From: Desmodus rotundus
Lineage: Eukaryota > Chordata > Mammalia > Chiroptera > Phyllostomidae
NCBI RefSeq assembly: GCF_022682495.2
Contig: NC_071396.1
Span: 21,201,735-21,265,734 of the forward strand
DNA: 64,000 bases
Reading direction: 5' to 3'
Shown in pieces: positions 45,343 to 55,905 of the stretch. Every line of letters starts with the position of its first letter. Positions within the stretch are counted from its first letter, which is position 1. Under the pieces are notes generated by a model. The model did no database searches and was not told the origin of the DNA. It was given only the letters and a program-made list of their open reading frames with translations. A program made the translations under genes and the position numbers.

Positions 45343-45503
45343 CTTTTAAAAAAATTTTATTCATTGATTTGAGAGAGAGAGAGATTTGTTGTTCCACTCA
45401 TTTATGCATTCATTGGTGATTCTTATACGTGCCCTGACCAGGGATCGAACCTGCAACCTTGGCGTATCACACAATGATCTAACCTGAGCTGCCCGGTCAG
45501 GGT
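45343..45503 (-). mobile_element. Old bat tRNA-derived SINE, antisense
   Basis: Read on the minus strand: 'gaccctgaccgggcagctca', 'acgccaaggttgcaggttcg' (B box ggttcgatccc), 'ggtcagggcacgtataagaa', 'ccaatgaatgcataaatgag', 'gtggaacaacaaatctctct' and an aataaaa tail. It is a different subfamily from the VES copies and more diverged, so probably an older insertion. Confidence 0.85.
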
Positions 45504-46752
45504 CAGCACCTATTTCTCACTTGCACAAATGTTGGAGAGCCACCATGCTATGTCATACTCTAAGAGGCTTCTCGATGGGGGCAAGCTTCTCTGTCCTCTA
45601 ATAGGTCCCGCACCCCACTGCAAAACTAATCTTTACACCTGGACTTTGGTTATGTAACTCCTATCTATGCATTCTTTCCTTCCTTCAACAAACGCTCAGC
45701 AAATAGTCATCCCCCGCCAGATACAGTGCTTATGGGAACAAATAACAGTTTGTCCCTGTCCCCACCCATCCACCCGTTCCTCCCACAAGGAGACAGACTT
45801 GTGACGGCGCATTCTATGGTGCAGGGCTCATCCCCGTTCAGCGGTGTGCACTAGCTTTGCTGTCACCCGTTACATCAAGATCGAACGCTTCTCATCGATC
45901 CATCAGGCTCCTCTTTGATCTAGACCCACTGTCTCCATTGGAACTCCTTTTCCGTTGCCAGTGCTCGGCCCCGCGGGCCTGCTGTGCAAACCTCGAACTC
46001 CCTGCCTGTGGTCCCTGTGGGTTCTGACTCTCGCGCAGCTCCGCCCATCCCTGACATTGCCTTTGCGTCTCTCCATGGGCATTGCAGCCCGCCGCCCTCC
46101 CTTCGTCCTGTTTCCCAGCCCCTGCCCCTTCCTGCCGCAGCTCTCAGCGCTCAACTCCTCTCTGCAAAGGACTTCGCAGCCAATTGTCCTTTACTTTGAA
46201 TGTCCCCAGGGACTGTGTTACTATCACTTTACTTGAAAGCCTATTTCACAGTCTAGTAGCTCTCACTGTCTAGAGAATTTTTCTTATCTTCCTCTAAAAA
46301 TGTTCTTTTCTTAATTTTGATCTATTATTCCTAGTTATAACACTGATCCCACCATAAATAATACTTCAACTTTTGGCATATCTATATATCTATCTCTATA
46401 TATCTATCTTTTCCTCATTTAACTTAAGACTCTGTATTTAAATTAACCTTCAGTTGTCACTTAATCTCACTGTTCATTATTGAATTCTAGCAGTTAATCA
46501 CCATACATATTAGTGAAAACAGGCAAATTCAAATGAAAAGCAGCTTCAGACTAGCATGAGAACTGGGCCCTTCTCTTGCTGGGACGACCCAGGAATGCAA
46601 ATGCACTGTCCAATCTGATGACCTGACCTCATTCGATTTCCTTCTGGCTTCATCATAGGAGGAAATAAAAAAAACATTTCAGTAAAACATTTTTTAAAAA
46701 TCGTTATGACATATTTTCTTTGCATGTCATCCTCTGCCTGCTTCCTTTGTTT
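45504..46752. other. Mostly unique, with possible L2 scraps
   Basis: 45680-45760 (ttcaacaaacgctcagcaaa, then gccagatacagtgcttatgg) looks like an antisense L2 3' end. 45860-46240 may be another old L2 piece, but the match is weak. A TATC-type microsatellite lies at 46378-46412. No gene recognised. Confidence 0.4.
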
Positions 46753-47250
46753 ATCTGACATTTATTGGGTTTCCACCTGGCCCCAGGCCCCTTATGAAGT
46801 GCTAGGGACCAAAGGCGAATAAGACCACTCACGCTGCTCACTGTCTAGATGGGGAAACAGATTTGTTCCGCTGGCGGATCTCAACGGCCCAGCATTGCAC
46901 GACTTCAGACCGGACAGGAAGAGAGGTTGCTATGGTGGGAAAAATCGGCTCTGGTTGCAGGAGTCAGGAGAACGTGCTCGGAAAAGCTGACACCCACAGT
47001 GGACCGTGAAGGGACGTGTGGACACGTCTCAGATGGAAAGGGGAGGAGGAATATTCCAGGCAAAGGCGTCCAGCATCCACGAATGTGCAGACTCAAAAGA
47101 AGCTCCACACCCAGGGGACAGTGAGAACAACAGCGAGGCTGGAACTGAGAATACTGGGCAATGACCTTGAATGTGAGTGAAGGACTTTAACACTCATCCT
47201 GAAGCCAACTGCCAATCAGTGGGGGGTTTTAATGGCTGGTCGAGGGGGGG
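46753..47250 (-). mobile_element. L2 LINE 3' portion, antisense
   Basis: From left to right the reverse of L2: 'tgacatttattgggtttcca', 'gtgctagggaccaaaggcga', 'ctgctcactgtctagatggg', 'attccaggcaaaggcgtcca', 'gaatgtgcagactcaaaaga', 'cagcgaggctggaactgaga', and 'gaaggactttaacactcatc' before 'gccaactgccaatcag'. The collinear order over about 0.5 kb makes the assignment sound. Confidence 0.7.
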
Positions 47251-48044
47251 CTGCTGTGGGGTTATTTCAGGGAGGCCCACGAGAAAGCAGCGCAGAGAGC
47301 AGGCCAGAGGGGCATTTCACAGTTACGATCAACAGGGAGATTGTCGGCATCCTGCAGGCCGGCCAATGGTTTTTAAAGGAAAAGAACACTCTGCCCTTCA
47401 GGGAAGAAAAGGTTATTACATTAAAAAAAGGGAAAGTAACTGCTTCTTTTAAAAATAGACTTGGAGCGTGGAAAGAGCACCTTGAAAATGGATGTTTTGG
47501 AATATTGCCATCGCTGTATAGTTTTATTGCAGAAAATGAGAGTCACTTAGAACAAGTCTGTGTGGATGTAGAGTATTCTGACATATTGAAGGATCTTCCA
47601 CTTTAAGAGCTGCCATAGGTTTGGTCTGTGTGCGTAGGTGCACACACACTTGTATGTACACACATTGGTAAGAAATGCACATGTGCAAAACATATGTTAG
47701 TAGCTCTGTCCATATTATATACACGCCCTTTCAGAAAACTAACGCGCTCCTTCTCCATGGGTAAACAAAGAGTGCTAGACGTAAGTAATCCTGGACGAAT
47801 GAACCTCCACAGAAAAACAAGCCCTTCATAGCCAAGCAAAGAGCTGCGCCACCGTCCCTACCTGAGGATGGCAGACACAGACACGGCCGACCCGGGGCCA
47901 AAAGGTGTGGGCAGGGAGAAGTCATGTGAGCCTTAGACGACAGTGTAGGCCCCCACAGAGGGGCACTGTGGGGTCTGGAAGAGCCCCAAATGCAGAAACA
48001 AGTCACTCAGTCTGGAGTTATCCCACTCCACTCAAAATTATACC
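47251..48044. other. Unique sequence with an unassigned open frame
   Basis: 47232-47606 (plus) is an open frame of 124 codons plus stop. Its last 95 or so residues lie outside any repeat I recognise, in DNA of ordinary AT content. The product has no motif I know, and no promoter or splice context supports it. I leave it as unassigned rather than call a gene. Confidence 0.25.
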
Positions 48045-48600
48045 AAAAACGTATCGACGGAGTGTGGAAAACAGTATGGCATTCCTCAAAAAATTTAAAA
48101 ATAGTATTGCCATAGCATCCGGCAATTCCACTTTTGGATATGTACCCAGAAGAACTAAAAATGGAGTCTTGCAGGAGTACCCTCACACTCCCGTCCACAG
48201 CAGCACTGTTCACGACAGCTGAAAGGGGGAAGCACCTAGCTGTCCATCGTGGGTGACGGGGAACTGAAATGTGGTGTATAAACAACGGGGTGTGCTCAGC
48301 TTAAAGATGAGGAAAACTGTGTGATGGGTTGCAACAGGCAGGAATCTTGAGGACATTATGCTGAGTGAAATAAGCCAGTCGCAGAAGGATGGATACTGCA
48401 TGATTTCACTTACATGCAGTATTGAGAATAGTCAGAATCGTAGACGGAAAGTAGAAGGGGCTGCGGAGGGGGGGCGGCGGGAAATGGGGAGTTATTGGTT
48501 AACGGGGACAGAGTTCAGTTTTGCACATTTTCTCCTCTTCTTCCATTAAATGAAAAATGCAAATTTATTATACCTGTACATCTTGAATGGGAATATCAAG
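48045..48600 (+). mobile_element. Old L1 3' end
   Basis: Sense L1 3' wording: 'tgtggaaaacagtatggcat', 'atccggcaattccacttttg', 'ggatatgtacccagaagaac', 'gacattatgctgagtgaaat', 'aagccagtcgcagaaggatg' and 'gatttcacttacatgcagta'. It ends in an unrelated AT-rich stretch near 48600. Confidence 0.85.
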
Positions 48601-49164
48601 TACGGAAAAATCAGCTTTCGTTATTGTTTGGGCTTATGTCACGATTTGGCAGAAACCTAGATATATAAAAATAAATCCATAGTTGACTGGTTACAAAGCT
48701 AAAAAAAAATTCTGAATTCTTTTTTTCCCAAAGTGAGATGAGCTTTACTAGATTTTTATGCAGAGTGGTGGGACTTCCTACTAGAATGAACTCTGTTATT
48801 GCTACTAGTCTTCAAATAAAAATTAACATTTAAACAGACATCCCTTTTGCACACCAAGGGTTTTGAGCATTTCTGAGGATGACGGATGACGTGCAGGCCT
48901 GCCTCGGGCAGCGTGCTGATCCTCTGACCTCCCCGTGCTTCCGGGAGAACTCTAGCGCCCCAGTCCTGCTCTAAGAGCCTGTACCTTTCCACGTGACTTA
49001 ATGGACACAACTTTTTCAGTCTGTCCCAGAGCCGCAACTCTCGACTCTGAGTTCCCAATCAGCGTAATGTTGCAAATCACACAGCATGTCAGTGTACTGT
49101 TACTCTTTTGCTGTTATCTACTCTCTGTAGAGGATCCTCAAATCCTAAGAGAGACGCTAGTTGG
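48601..49164. other. Unique sequence, no gene recognised
   Basis: AT-rich at the left, neutral at the right. Nothing recognised beyond short A/T runs. Confidence 0.45.
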
Positions 49165-49290
49165 TAAAGAGAATACAAAAATGGCTAATAAACACGTGAT
49201 AAAATGTTCAACATCACCAGCATTCAAGAAAATGCAAAGAAAAAAATTAGATGTTTTCACCCATGTCGGAGATCTTATTTAAGTAAAAAT
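49165..49290 (+). mobile_element. L1 ORF2 3' fragment
   Basis: 'aatggctaataaacacgtga' followed by 'aatgttcaacatcaccagca' is the L1 phrase 'aatggccaataaacatatgaaaag...caacatcatt', in sense. Short. The next element is a SINE. Confidence 0.6.
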
Positions 49291-49306
49291 CTCCCTATAA
49301 ATATTA

Positions 49307-49511
49307 GCCCTGGCTGGTGTGGCTCAGTGGATTGAGTGCCAGCCTGCAAACCAACGGGGCACCATTTCAGTTCCCAGTCAGGGCACGTGCCTGGGTGGCA
49401 GGCCAGGTCCCCAGTAGGGGGCGTGCGAGAGGCAACCGCACATGGATGTTTCTCTCCCTCTCTTTCTCCCTCCCTTCCCCTCTCTTTAAAAATAAATAAA
49501 ATCTTTTAAAC
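49307..49511 (+). mobile_element. Bat VES-type SINE
   Basis: Sense copy close to the consensus of the window: 'gccctggctggtgtggctca', a damaged B box (catttcagttcc near 49362), 'ccccagtagggggcgtgcga', a CT-rich tract and aaaataaataaaatctttta. The B box is mutated, so this copy is unlikely to be transcribed by Pol III. The TSD is unclear. Confidence 0.93.
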
Positions 49512-50179
49512 AAAATGTAGCCTAGTCATTTTGCTGTATGTCTCTGCAAGTGTCCTTTCAGTAAGAAGAATGTCTTATTTAAAATAAAATATTTGGATTA
49601 TCCGCATCTAGACTGTGTTTTTGTGCTGAATCTTTCCTAAACATGGCATAACTTCCTGAAAAAAAAAAACAAAAAAAACCCACACTCAACTGCCAGATCT
49701 AAGCACTAGAAAATGTTCAGGGAAAAATTTAAAAGACAATTTTCTATACATAGTGCCAGAGAAAATTCAATTACAGGAGAAACATTTTCGCACTGAGCAG
49801 TATATTGCTATCAGAACCTGGAAAATGATAAGCAAAGTGTATTTGAATGAAAGTTATTATTCCTTTCAGTAATTCTTTCAAAATGTGTATAGGTAGAAAT
49901 TCAAAGCTAATGGATGGATTTTAGTGAGCCTAAGCAAAAACCGATACGGAAAACCTACACTTCGATGAACCCGAAATGGAAACTGGCGTGGCTGAAAACG
50001 GATACAGCTAACAGAAGACATTAAATTGATGCTTTTGTTGACCCAGAGCAATAAATCTGTGATGCGCTGCCCTTCACATTGAGAAAATCTCGGAATACTT
50101 TCCAAAACATCAATTTGTTTGAAGAGAACTAAATGGAAGTTTTGGTGTCCTCGTTATCTATTGGTCTGAAGAAGGCATG
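49512..50179. other. Unique AT-rich sequence
   Basis: Contains short A runs (49660-49678). No repeat or gene named. Confidence 0.45.
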
Positions 50180-50640
50180 TATGGTAGATTGCCTAAAATT
50201 AAAATACAAAAATAAAAAAATAGAACTCCAATTACTGTCTCCCTGTGCCCATGTCCCTTTGCAGTGAGTTTGTAGCTCTTCACATAAGTGGCAAAATCTC
50301 TTTTCCCACTCCTTGAGTCCCACCAGACCTTGTGACTTGCTTGGACCAATAGAAAGACGTAGATGCAAGGTAGAGCCAGTTCCAAGTCTGGCGTCAAGAG
50401 GCTTGGTGTGATTCCGTTCTTCCTCTCGGAACTTTCCTCTGTGGTGTGCTTTGCCTCGGGCTTTCGTGCTGTATGTTGGGAGGTCATGTGGAAGAAAACC
50501 CAGACACCCAACTGACTTGACAGTCACAACCAGAAGAAGAGCTGTCCCCTGCCTGCAGCGAACTGAGCCAGCAGGGCTACGTCAGAGCCACCCATACTCC
50601 ACCCTAACAGCAGAAGTCAGGGGCAACAGTGAATGGTTGG
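50180..50640 (+). mobile_element. MLT1-type LTR (ERVL-MaLR)
   Basis: Sense MLT1. The start is 'atggtagattgcctaaaatt', followed by 'ccttgtgacttgcttggacc', 'caatagaaagacgtagatgc', 'gtcaagaggcttggtgtgat', a 'gtggaagaaaacccagacac' block and 'gaagagctgtcccctgcctg'. The 3' end is decayed. Minus-strand frames of up to 132 codons over it are not genes. Confidence 0.7.
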
Positions 50641-50699
50641 GGTAATTTTAAACAATAAAAAACAGATAACTCCCCCAGTTCAAAAACTTCTACCCCAAG

Positions 50700-51088
50700 A
50701 GTTATCAAGGAAATTCAAACTAAACCAGCAGAGTATGGCCCCCGATCACCTCTGAAAAGGGTAAAAATAAGAAAGAATGCCATATACTGGGTTTGTGCTT
50801 CTGTAGGAAGCTGAGTCATACAACTTTTGGGGAAGACAATTTGTCAGTATACGTCAGATTTTGAAATGTGCCAGCTATTACCCTTCTTGGATTTTATTCT
50901 GAACAGATGATCGAAACAGGTGATAGTTATCAACCTCATGTTTAGTACTAAAGCTAGGGAATCAATTGGAATTTTCACTAACGAGGGAAGGGTTTTAAAA
51001 AGATACACTACAGTGTGTCCACACAATGAATACTAAGCTGTCATACAGAATGGTGTTTATCCGTGTTGACATGGAAGGACCGTCCCTC

Positions 51089-51121
<33 letters not shown>

Positions 51122-51345
51122 ACATACAGAGAGTATTAAAAGGATAATTCCATTTGTCATTTAACAAAAAGTGTCTATAAATAGAAATTTTCTAGAAAAA
51201 TGTGACAAAATATCCATGGTTACCTGGGGATGGGATTACCAGAGGTGTTTGTTTTCCATTTACACGTCTAAATCATTTAATGTTCAACAGAAGTATTTGC
51301 CACATTTGAATTCTAAAAAAAATTGTCTAGCTTTTAAACAGCTTA
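50700..51345 (+). mobile_element. Old L1 3' end with a (TTA)n tract
   Basis: Sense: 'aaggaaattcaaactaaacc', 'ttttggggaagacaatttgt', 'tgtccacacaatgaatacta', 'ttgacatggaaggaccgtcc', then (TTA)n, 'tccatggttacctggggatg' and 'ttgccacatttgaattctaa'. The microsatellite interrupts the 3'UTR. Confidence 0.75.
51088..51120 (+). repeat. (TTA)n microsatellite, about 11 units
   Basis: An uninterrupted ATT/TTA tract inside the L1 3' end. Confidence 0.95.
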
Positions 51346-51894
51346 TGACTCTTTTATAAAGTAAAATATCAGGTGAACTTGGCCTGTTTTGCAAACATAA
51401 TTGTTAACAAAAACAAAGGAATGCATTTCTAATTTTCTGAAGAAGAGGAATCTGCAGAATAAAGAAATGCATTCTAACTTTAAATGGGTGTAAAATTCAG
51501 AAATTTATTTATTTTTCTTCAGAAATATCAGAGGGTAAGTTTTCCAGACATCAGGAATGGCCTAGAAATAGTAATATATTAATAAATCATGTTTGGTATT
51601 TCAAATAGAAAGGTTCGATCTAGAGGAACTAAGGGACATGTATCACAGCAAAGATTTACTTTTTTATTTTAATCAGATCAGGAGAACCTTTTCAGGTCTT
51701 TGTAAGAGACCTGGAAACGAAAGGGAATGAGTGAAAAACTTAATCATGAGCAATAACGGGGTGCCTGCCACGTGCGAGAATTATTTTGGTTGAAATGGAT
51801 AGACCTATCAATACAAAACTGTAGTTAATTTTTTCCAAGTGAATTTACTTGGCTTGTGTGTGTCAGAATCCAAGGATTAACTCTTTTCAGATGC
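51346..51894. other. Unique AT-rich sequence
   Basis: No repeat or gene recognised. Confidence 0.45.
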
Positions 51895-52000
51895 CTGACG
51901 TAGAAGTCACATGTGGCCAGGCCCTGTCTCCTGACCCAGAAGCCACACGTGGCCAGGCCCCGTCGCCTGACCCAGAAGTCACATGTGGCCAGGCCCCGTG
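51895..52000. repeat. 36-bp minisatellite, three units, each with an E-box
   Basis: Units start at 51895, 51931 and 51967. Each contains 'cacatgtggccaggcccc' or 'cacacgtggccaggcccc'. The central hexamer is CATGTG, CACGTG, CATGTG in units 1 to 3, so E-box cores recur exactly every 36 bp. The unit is divisible by three, so long frames stay open on both strands (for example 51825-52088 minus, with a 12-residue repeat). I regard those frames as by-products. Confidence 0.95.
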
Positions 52001-53097
52001 CTGTTTCTGTGTCAGTGTTTTCTCTCGTCTCCAGAAGGCTCTCTGTCTGCCTGTGGCTTCCAAGATGGCTTCCAACATCTGAAATCATTCAGACCCGGTG
52101 GGAAAAAGAATGTTCTTCCCAGAACAGTTTTAATAACATTTCCTCACGTGGAATCATGTGCCCATCTAATTGTGTCGCCTAGGAGAGGAGATACGCTTGT
52201 TGCTTTAGACTGAGTGGTTGGGGTGGGGTGGGGGTTAAACTCATCAAAGCAAAGGGCTCAGGAGCAGGGTCCCAGGCCCTCCCCAGAGGAAGACGATGGT
52301 AAACATTTTACCCAAAGAAGATGAATGGCTTCTGAGTAGCAAGATTAATAGGTGTTTACCGCAGCCTCTAAAGATTATTAGGCAATAAAAGGAAGTTTGA
52401 AATATAGCCCTAGCCACAGAATTTATCACACAGCAGTGAGGAATAAGCCACAGATACATGAAAAAATAATGAAATTAAAGGCTAGGAATACTAAGTGGTT
52501 AGTTGTACAAAGAGCAATAAGTACATCTCAGAGGACAAAACACTGCGTGTATTAGCCAAACGCCGTCCCTTTGTTTAATGGTTCTGGTGACAGAATGATG
52601 GCCTAAAATATTCTGCCCGAACTAAGTTTTTGGGGGGTGAATTCTTGAGTTTTTAACCACATTCTTAAATGATTAGTCTTAGGCCTTAGACCAAAGATCT
52701 GAGGCTTTGAAATAATTTCCCGTGACTACAATAAAGGTAATGATTTGATTACCATTTGAAATGCTTTTCCATTGGGATTTCATGTCTTTCTTTTGCTTTC
52801 CTTGAGCATATATAATGGAAAACATTTTTGTAATTATCCCCAAGTGCTGAAACTTTAATCGTCACCATGTAATTGAAATTTCCTCTGCAGCTAAGTGGTT
52901 TTTCTGGATCCTCAACAGGTCAAGAACATCTAAATGTTGACGATTCTCTAGGGGGAAAACTATTTATGGAGTCTCTCTCTTTCTCTCCTTCTCTCTGGGA
53001 AGGAAATTATGTCTCTGGTTTCCATCGCCACTTATTGCAAACCTCTTAAGGAAACACTACTTGCTTTTTTTCCCGCTTGAATATTTAAGTGCCTATG
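52001..53097. other. Unique sequence, candidate conserved block at 52480-52980
   Basis: A YY1-like 'ccaagatggcttcc' lies at about 52059. 52480-52980 is repeat-free and AT-rich, with 'ttgtttaatggttctggtga' and 'taatcgtcaccatgtaattg'. No frame is recognised. Confidence 0.4.
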
Positions 53098-53965
53098 GGT
53101 CGAGCAAATATTTATCAAGTACGACTCTGCGCCAGAAAACAAGGAGCTGTATTAAAAGCTGGGTATATAAGGGTGAACAAAACACCCATAAGTCTTTATC
53201 ATCCATAAGGTTCCAGCCTAGCAAAAAAGACCGAAATAAATAGGTGAAGAGCAAAAGCAAATATAAAAGAACCCGTTAACATACACACTTATATCTTGTA
53301 ATAAACTCGAAAGGAATCAACAAGGTACAATGATAAAAAGTAAGGTGGGGGAAGGAAACCTAACTTGATAGGATGGTCATAAGGCCTCTCTGAGGAAGTG
53401 ATGTAAAATGCAGAATATGTGGGGTCCAGTGTAGGGGGCCAAGCATTCGCTATAACGGGAGGAGCCTGAGCAAAGGCCCTGAGGTGTGAACGAATGAACG
53501 CACCAGTGTGAGGAGCAGCGGTGAGGAGGCTGTGCCTGGGGCAGAGGGCGCAGTGGATGAGGAATGACAGGAATTTGGAGGAGAGCTGGGCAGAGACCCC
53601 ACCTTACAAGGCCTGGAAGGCCTATGATAAGGAATTTGGATTTTACTCACAATCTGAGGATGCCATTAATGAGTTTCTAGTGGTGAAGATCTATGGCCTA
53701 ACACATTTATTCTGACACGCCTGCAGACACAAACCAGCAGTGACCAGATGAGAAGGGGCAGGAGTAAAAACAGACGGCCAGTGCAGAGGCTACGACTCAG
53801 TCACCGCGCGGGTTGCGATGGCTAATGTTCCGACGTGGGTGGAAAGTAGCATTGGCAGGGTGGGCTAGTGGATTGGGTATGCCAGGGAACAGAAGGGAAG
53901 ATGCCGCTTGTTTTCTGGCCTGAGCAACCAGAGAGCCGGGGGTAATTTACTGAGGCCCGGAAGTC
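53098..53965 (-). mobile_element. L2 LINE, antisense, left part
   Basis: A long collinear antisense L2: 'caaatatttatcaagtacga' (3' end), 'aggtacaatgataaaaagta', 'gcctctctgaggaagtgatg', 'gcaaaggccctgaggtgtga', 'gaatttggattttactcaca', 'tagtggattgggtatgcc' and 'ctggcctgagcaaccagaga', then 'gtaatttactgaggc'. One of the best-preserved L2 copies in the window. It resumes at about 54525 after an inserted segment. Confidence 0.75.
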
Positions 53966-54524
53966 ACATTAGCCAGGGTCTTGGCTGGAAAAAGATGGTA
54001 CATGCAGACAGGGCAATGAGAAAACTTTACTGAAGGGACTACTTACGCAGATGTGGCAGAGTTAAGGAAGACCAACAAGGGACGGTGGGGGACCCCAGGA
54101 CTAGCAATGCAAGGAGCCATTACTGTCCCTAGGCCTGAAAGGTGAGGGAGTGCTGAGTTCCTGGCCTAGTTGTAGCCACAGCTATAGAAGAATGCACCCT
54201 GAAAACTGTGACCTTCTATCTAAACAGCAATGCAGCCTCCGCCAGGCCTGGCAGAGGCTGGTAGGAATGGAGTGAGGGAACTCAATACCCCAACTTCCCT
54301 CTCCTTCCGTGCTCCAATCTCTGGCCAGTGCCTCCCACTGACAAACCTAAATGAGCAGCCAGAATCCAGGTTTGTGCACTCCCTCAAGGTGGGGAGTCGG
54401 GCGGGGAAAGAAAAAGGTGTGACACAGAAAACCAGCATAGGAACTGTTTTGGGGGGTAGGAATGAAAAATCTCAATTTGTAGCTGTTAAATTTCAGACGC
54501 TCTTCTGAGACTAGAACTCGGGAG
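53966..54524. mobile_element. Unresolved interspersed repeat inserted in L2
   Basis: It splits the L2. It starts with 'agtcacattagccagggtct' and 'tggctggaaaaagatggtac'. It includes 'gcagagttaaggaagaccaa', 'gcctgaaaggtgagggagtg' and 'ccagtgcctcccactgacaa'. I recognise this wording as a common old mammalian repeat with an LTR-like feel, but I cannot name the family or its strand. Confidence 0.5.
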
Positions 54525-54840
54525 AGAGATTTGTGCTGGAGATTAAAATTGGGATGTTTCCGTCTAGGTGGCCTTAGAAGCCATTGGAGAGATGAGACAA
54601 CCCTGACGGGAAGTTTAGGAGGGATAAAAAGGTGGGCAGGAGGGAGAGCTGCGGAATCCGGAACCAGTGCTCAGATGCAGAGTAACAGGGAAAGAGCCTG
54701 AAAAGGGATTGGTTCGCAGAGTCCAGAAAGGAGGAGAAAACCCCACAGGAAGTGAGGTGCCCGGATGCAAGAGAAGAGAGTTAGGCAGGAAACGTGGGTG
54801 GGCGTGTAGGTTGGGAGGCCAGAGGATCAGAGAAAGGTGT
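54525..54840 (-). mobile_element. L2 LINE, antisense, right part
   Basis: Continuation of the L2 at 53098: 'aaaattgggatgtttccgtc', 'gaagccattggagagatgag' and the purine-rich 'aaaggaggagaaaaccccac' region, in the order expected further 5' in L2. Confidence 0.55.
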
Positions 54841-55034
54841 CCACTGGGTCCGTGAGGCTAGCATCCACCCCTCAACTCCCTTTCACTCTTCAAAACTGTA
54901 TACAAACCTTTGATCAGGCAGTTTTAGACATTTGATGGCAGTCTAAAAAGTACAAGGAAATTTTAAAACTTTTGGAAACAGCAATCCATCTGGCATTTTT
55001 AATCACATAAAATCAAGTCCCCCAAACAATCGGA
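54841..55034. other. Unique spacer
   Basis: No repeat or gene recognised between the L2 and the interrupted L1. Confidence 0.4.
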
Positions 55035-55404
55035 ACAACAAATTCTACCACGAAGAAACAACAGGCCTGGGGAGTTTTGCAGGCAGCTTTACAACCCGTA
55101 AACATCCGATCCCTCCTGTCTCCTCCAAACCAGTGAGGGAGCAGAAAAAGGACGTTTCATGATTTATTTTGCGAGGCTCTTATAATCTTGGTATGAAAAA
55201 TAGATGAAGGCAGTAGGAGGAAGGACAACTTATAAATAAAATATTAGCAAATAAAAAACAAAATGCACCAGGGCCAAGAAAGGAACGCAAAGGTGATTTA
55301 ACATTGGAAAACCTTCTACTTTAATTCACCACATTATCGGATCAGAGGAGACAAACCATGAGATTAGCTCAATAGACACAGAAAAGCGTTTGATAAAATT
55401 CAAG

Positions 55405-55713
55405 ACGTACTTATAATATGATCTCACTTATGTGTGGAATCTAATTAACAAAGTAAATTGATGAACAAAATAGAAACGGAGGCCTGGATACACGGGACAG
55501 ACTGACAGCTGTTAGTGGGGACGGGGAGGGGACCTGAAAGGAAGGAGGGGAAGGGATTAGCTAAAGAACGTACACGTATGACCCACAGACAGAGATAACA
55601 GCGTGGGGATGGCCAGAGGGAAGGCAGAGTGGGCGCTGGGTGGAGGTGGGCAAAGTGGAGGGGGATGAAGACATCTGTGATGGTGTCAATAATAAAAAAG
55701 AAAGAAAGAAATA
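55405..55713 (+). mobile_element. Younger L1 3' end nested in the old L1
   Basis: The 3'UTR of a bat-type L1: 'ttataatatgatctcactta', 'tgtgtggaatctaattaaca', 'agactgacagctgttagtgg', 'gaagggattagctaaagaac', 'gacagagataacagcgtggg', 'gacatctgtgatggtgtcaa', then aataaaaaagaaagaaagaa. An 'aattcaa' copy sits on each side (near 55397-55403 and 55715-55721), the probable TSD. The old L1 RT sequence resumes straight after it. Confidence 0.85.
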
Positions 55714-55905
55714 GAATTCAATGACAATCAAGTATCAAAGGGAACTTCCATCTCAAGTGCCTCTCTCAAGCCCTTAAAGTGAATACCATATATATTGGTG
55801 AACTGTTTGCAGCCTTGCTTCTAAAATCAGGAATAAGAGAAGGATGCTCATAATTACTGTTTCATTATACATTGAGGAGTCCAGCTCTAGGCCAAATCCT
55901 ACCTG

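Noticed and set aside
51825..52088. Open frame with a 12-residue repeat
   Set aside because: The 36-bp minisatellite unit is a multiple of three, so frames stay open automatically; frames on both strands do so.
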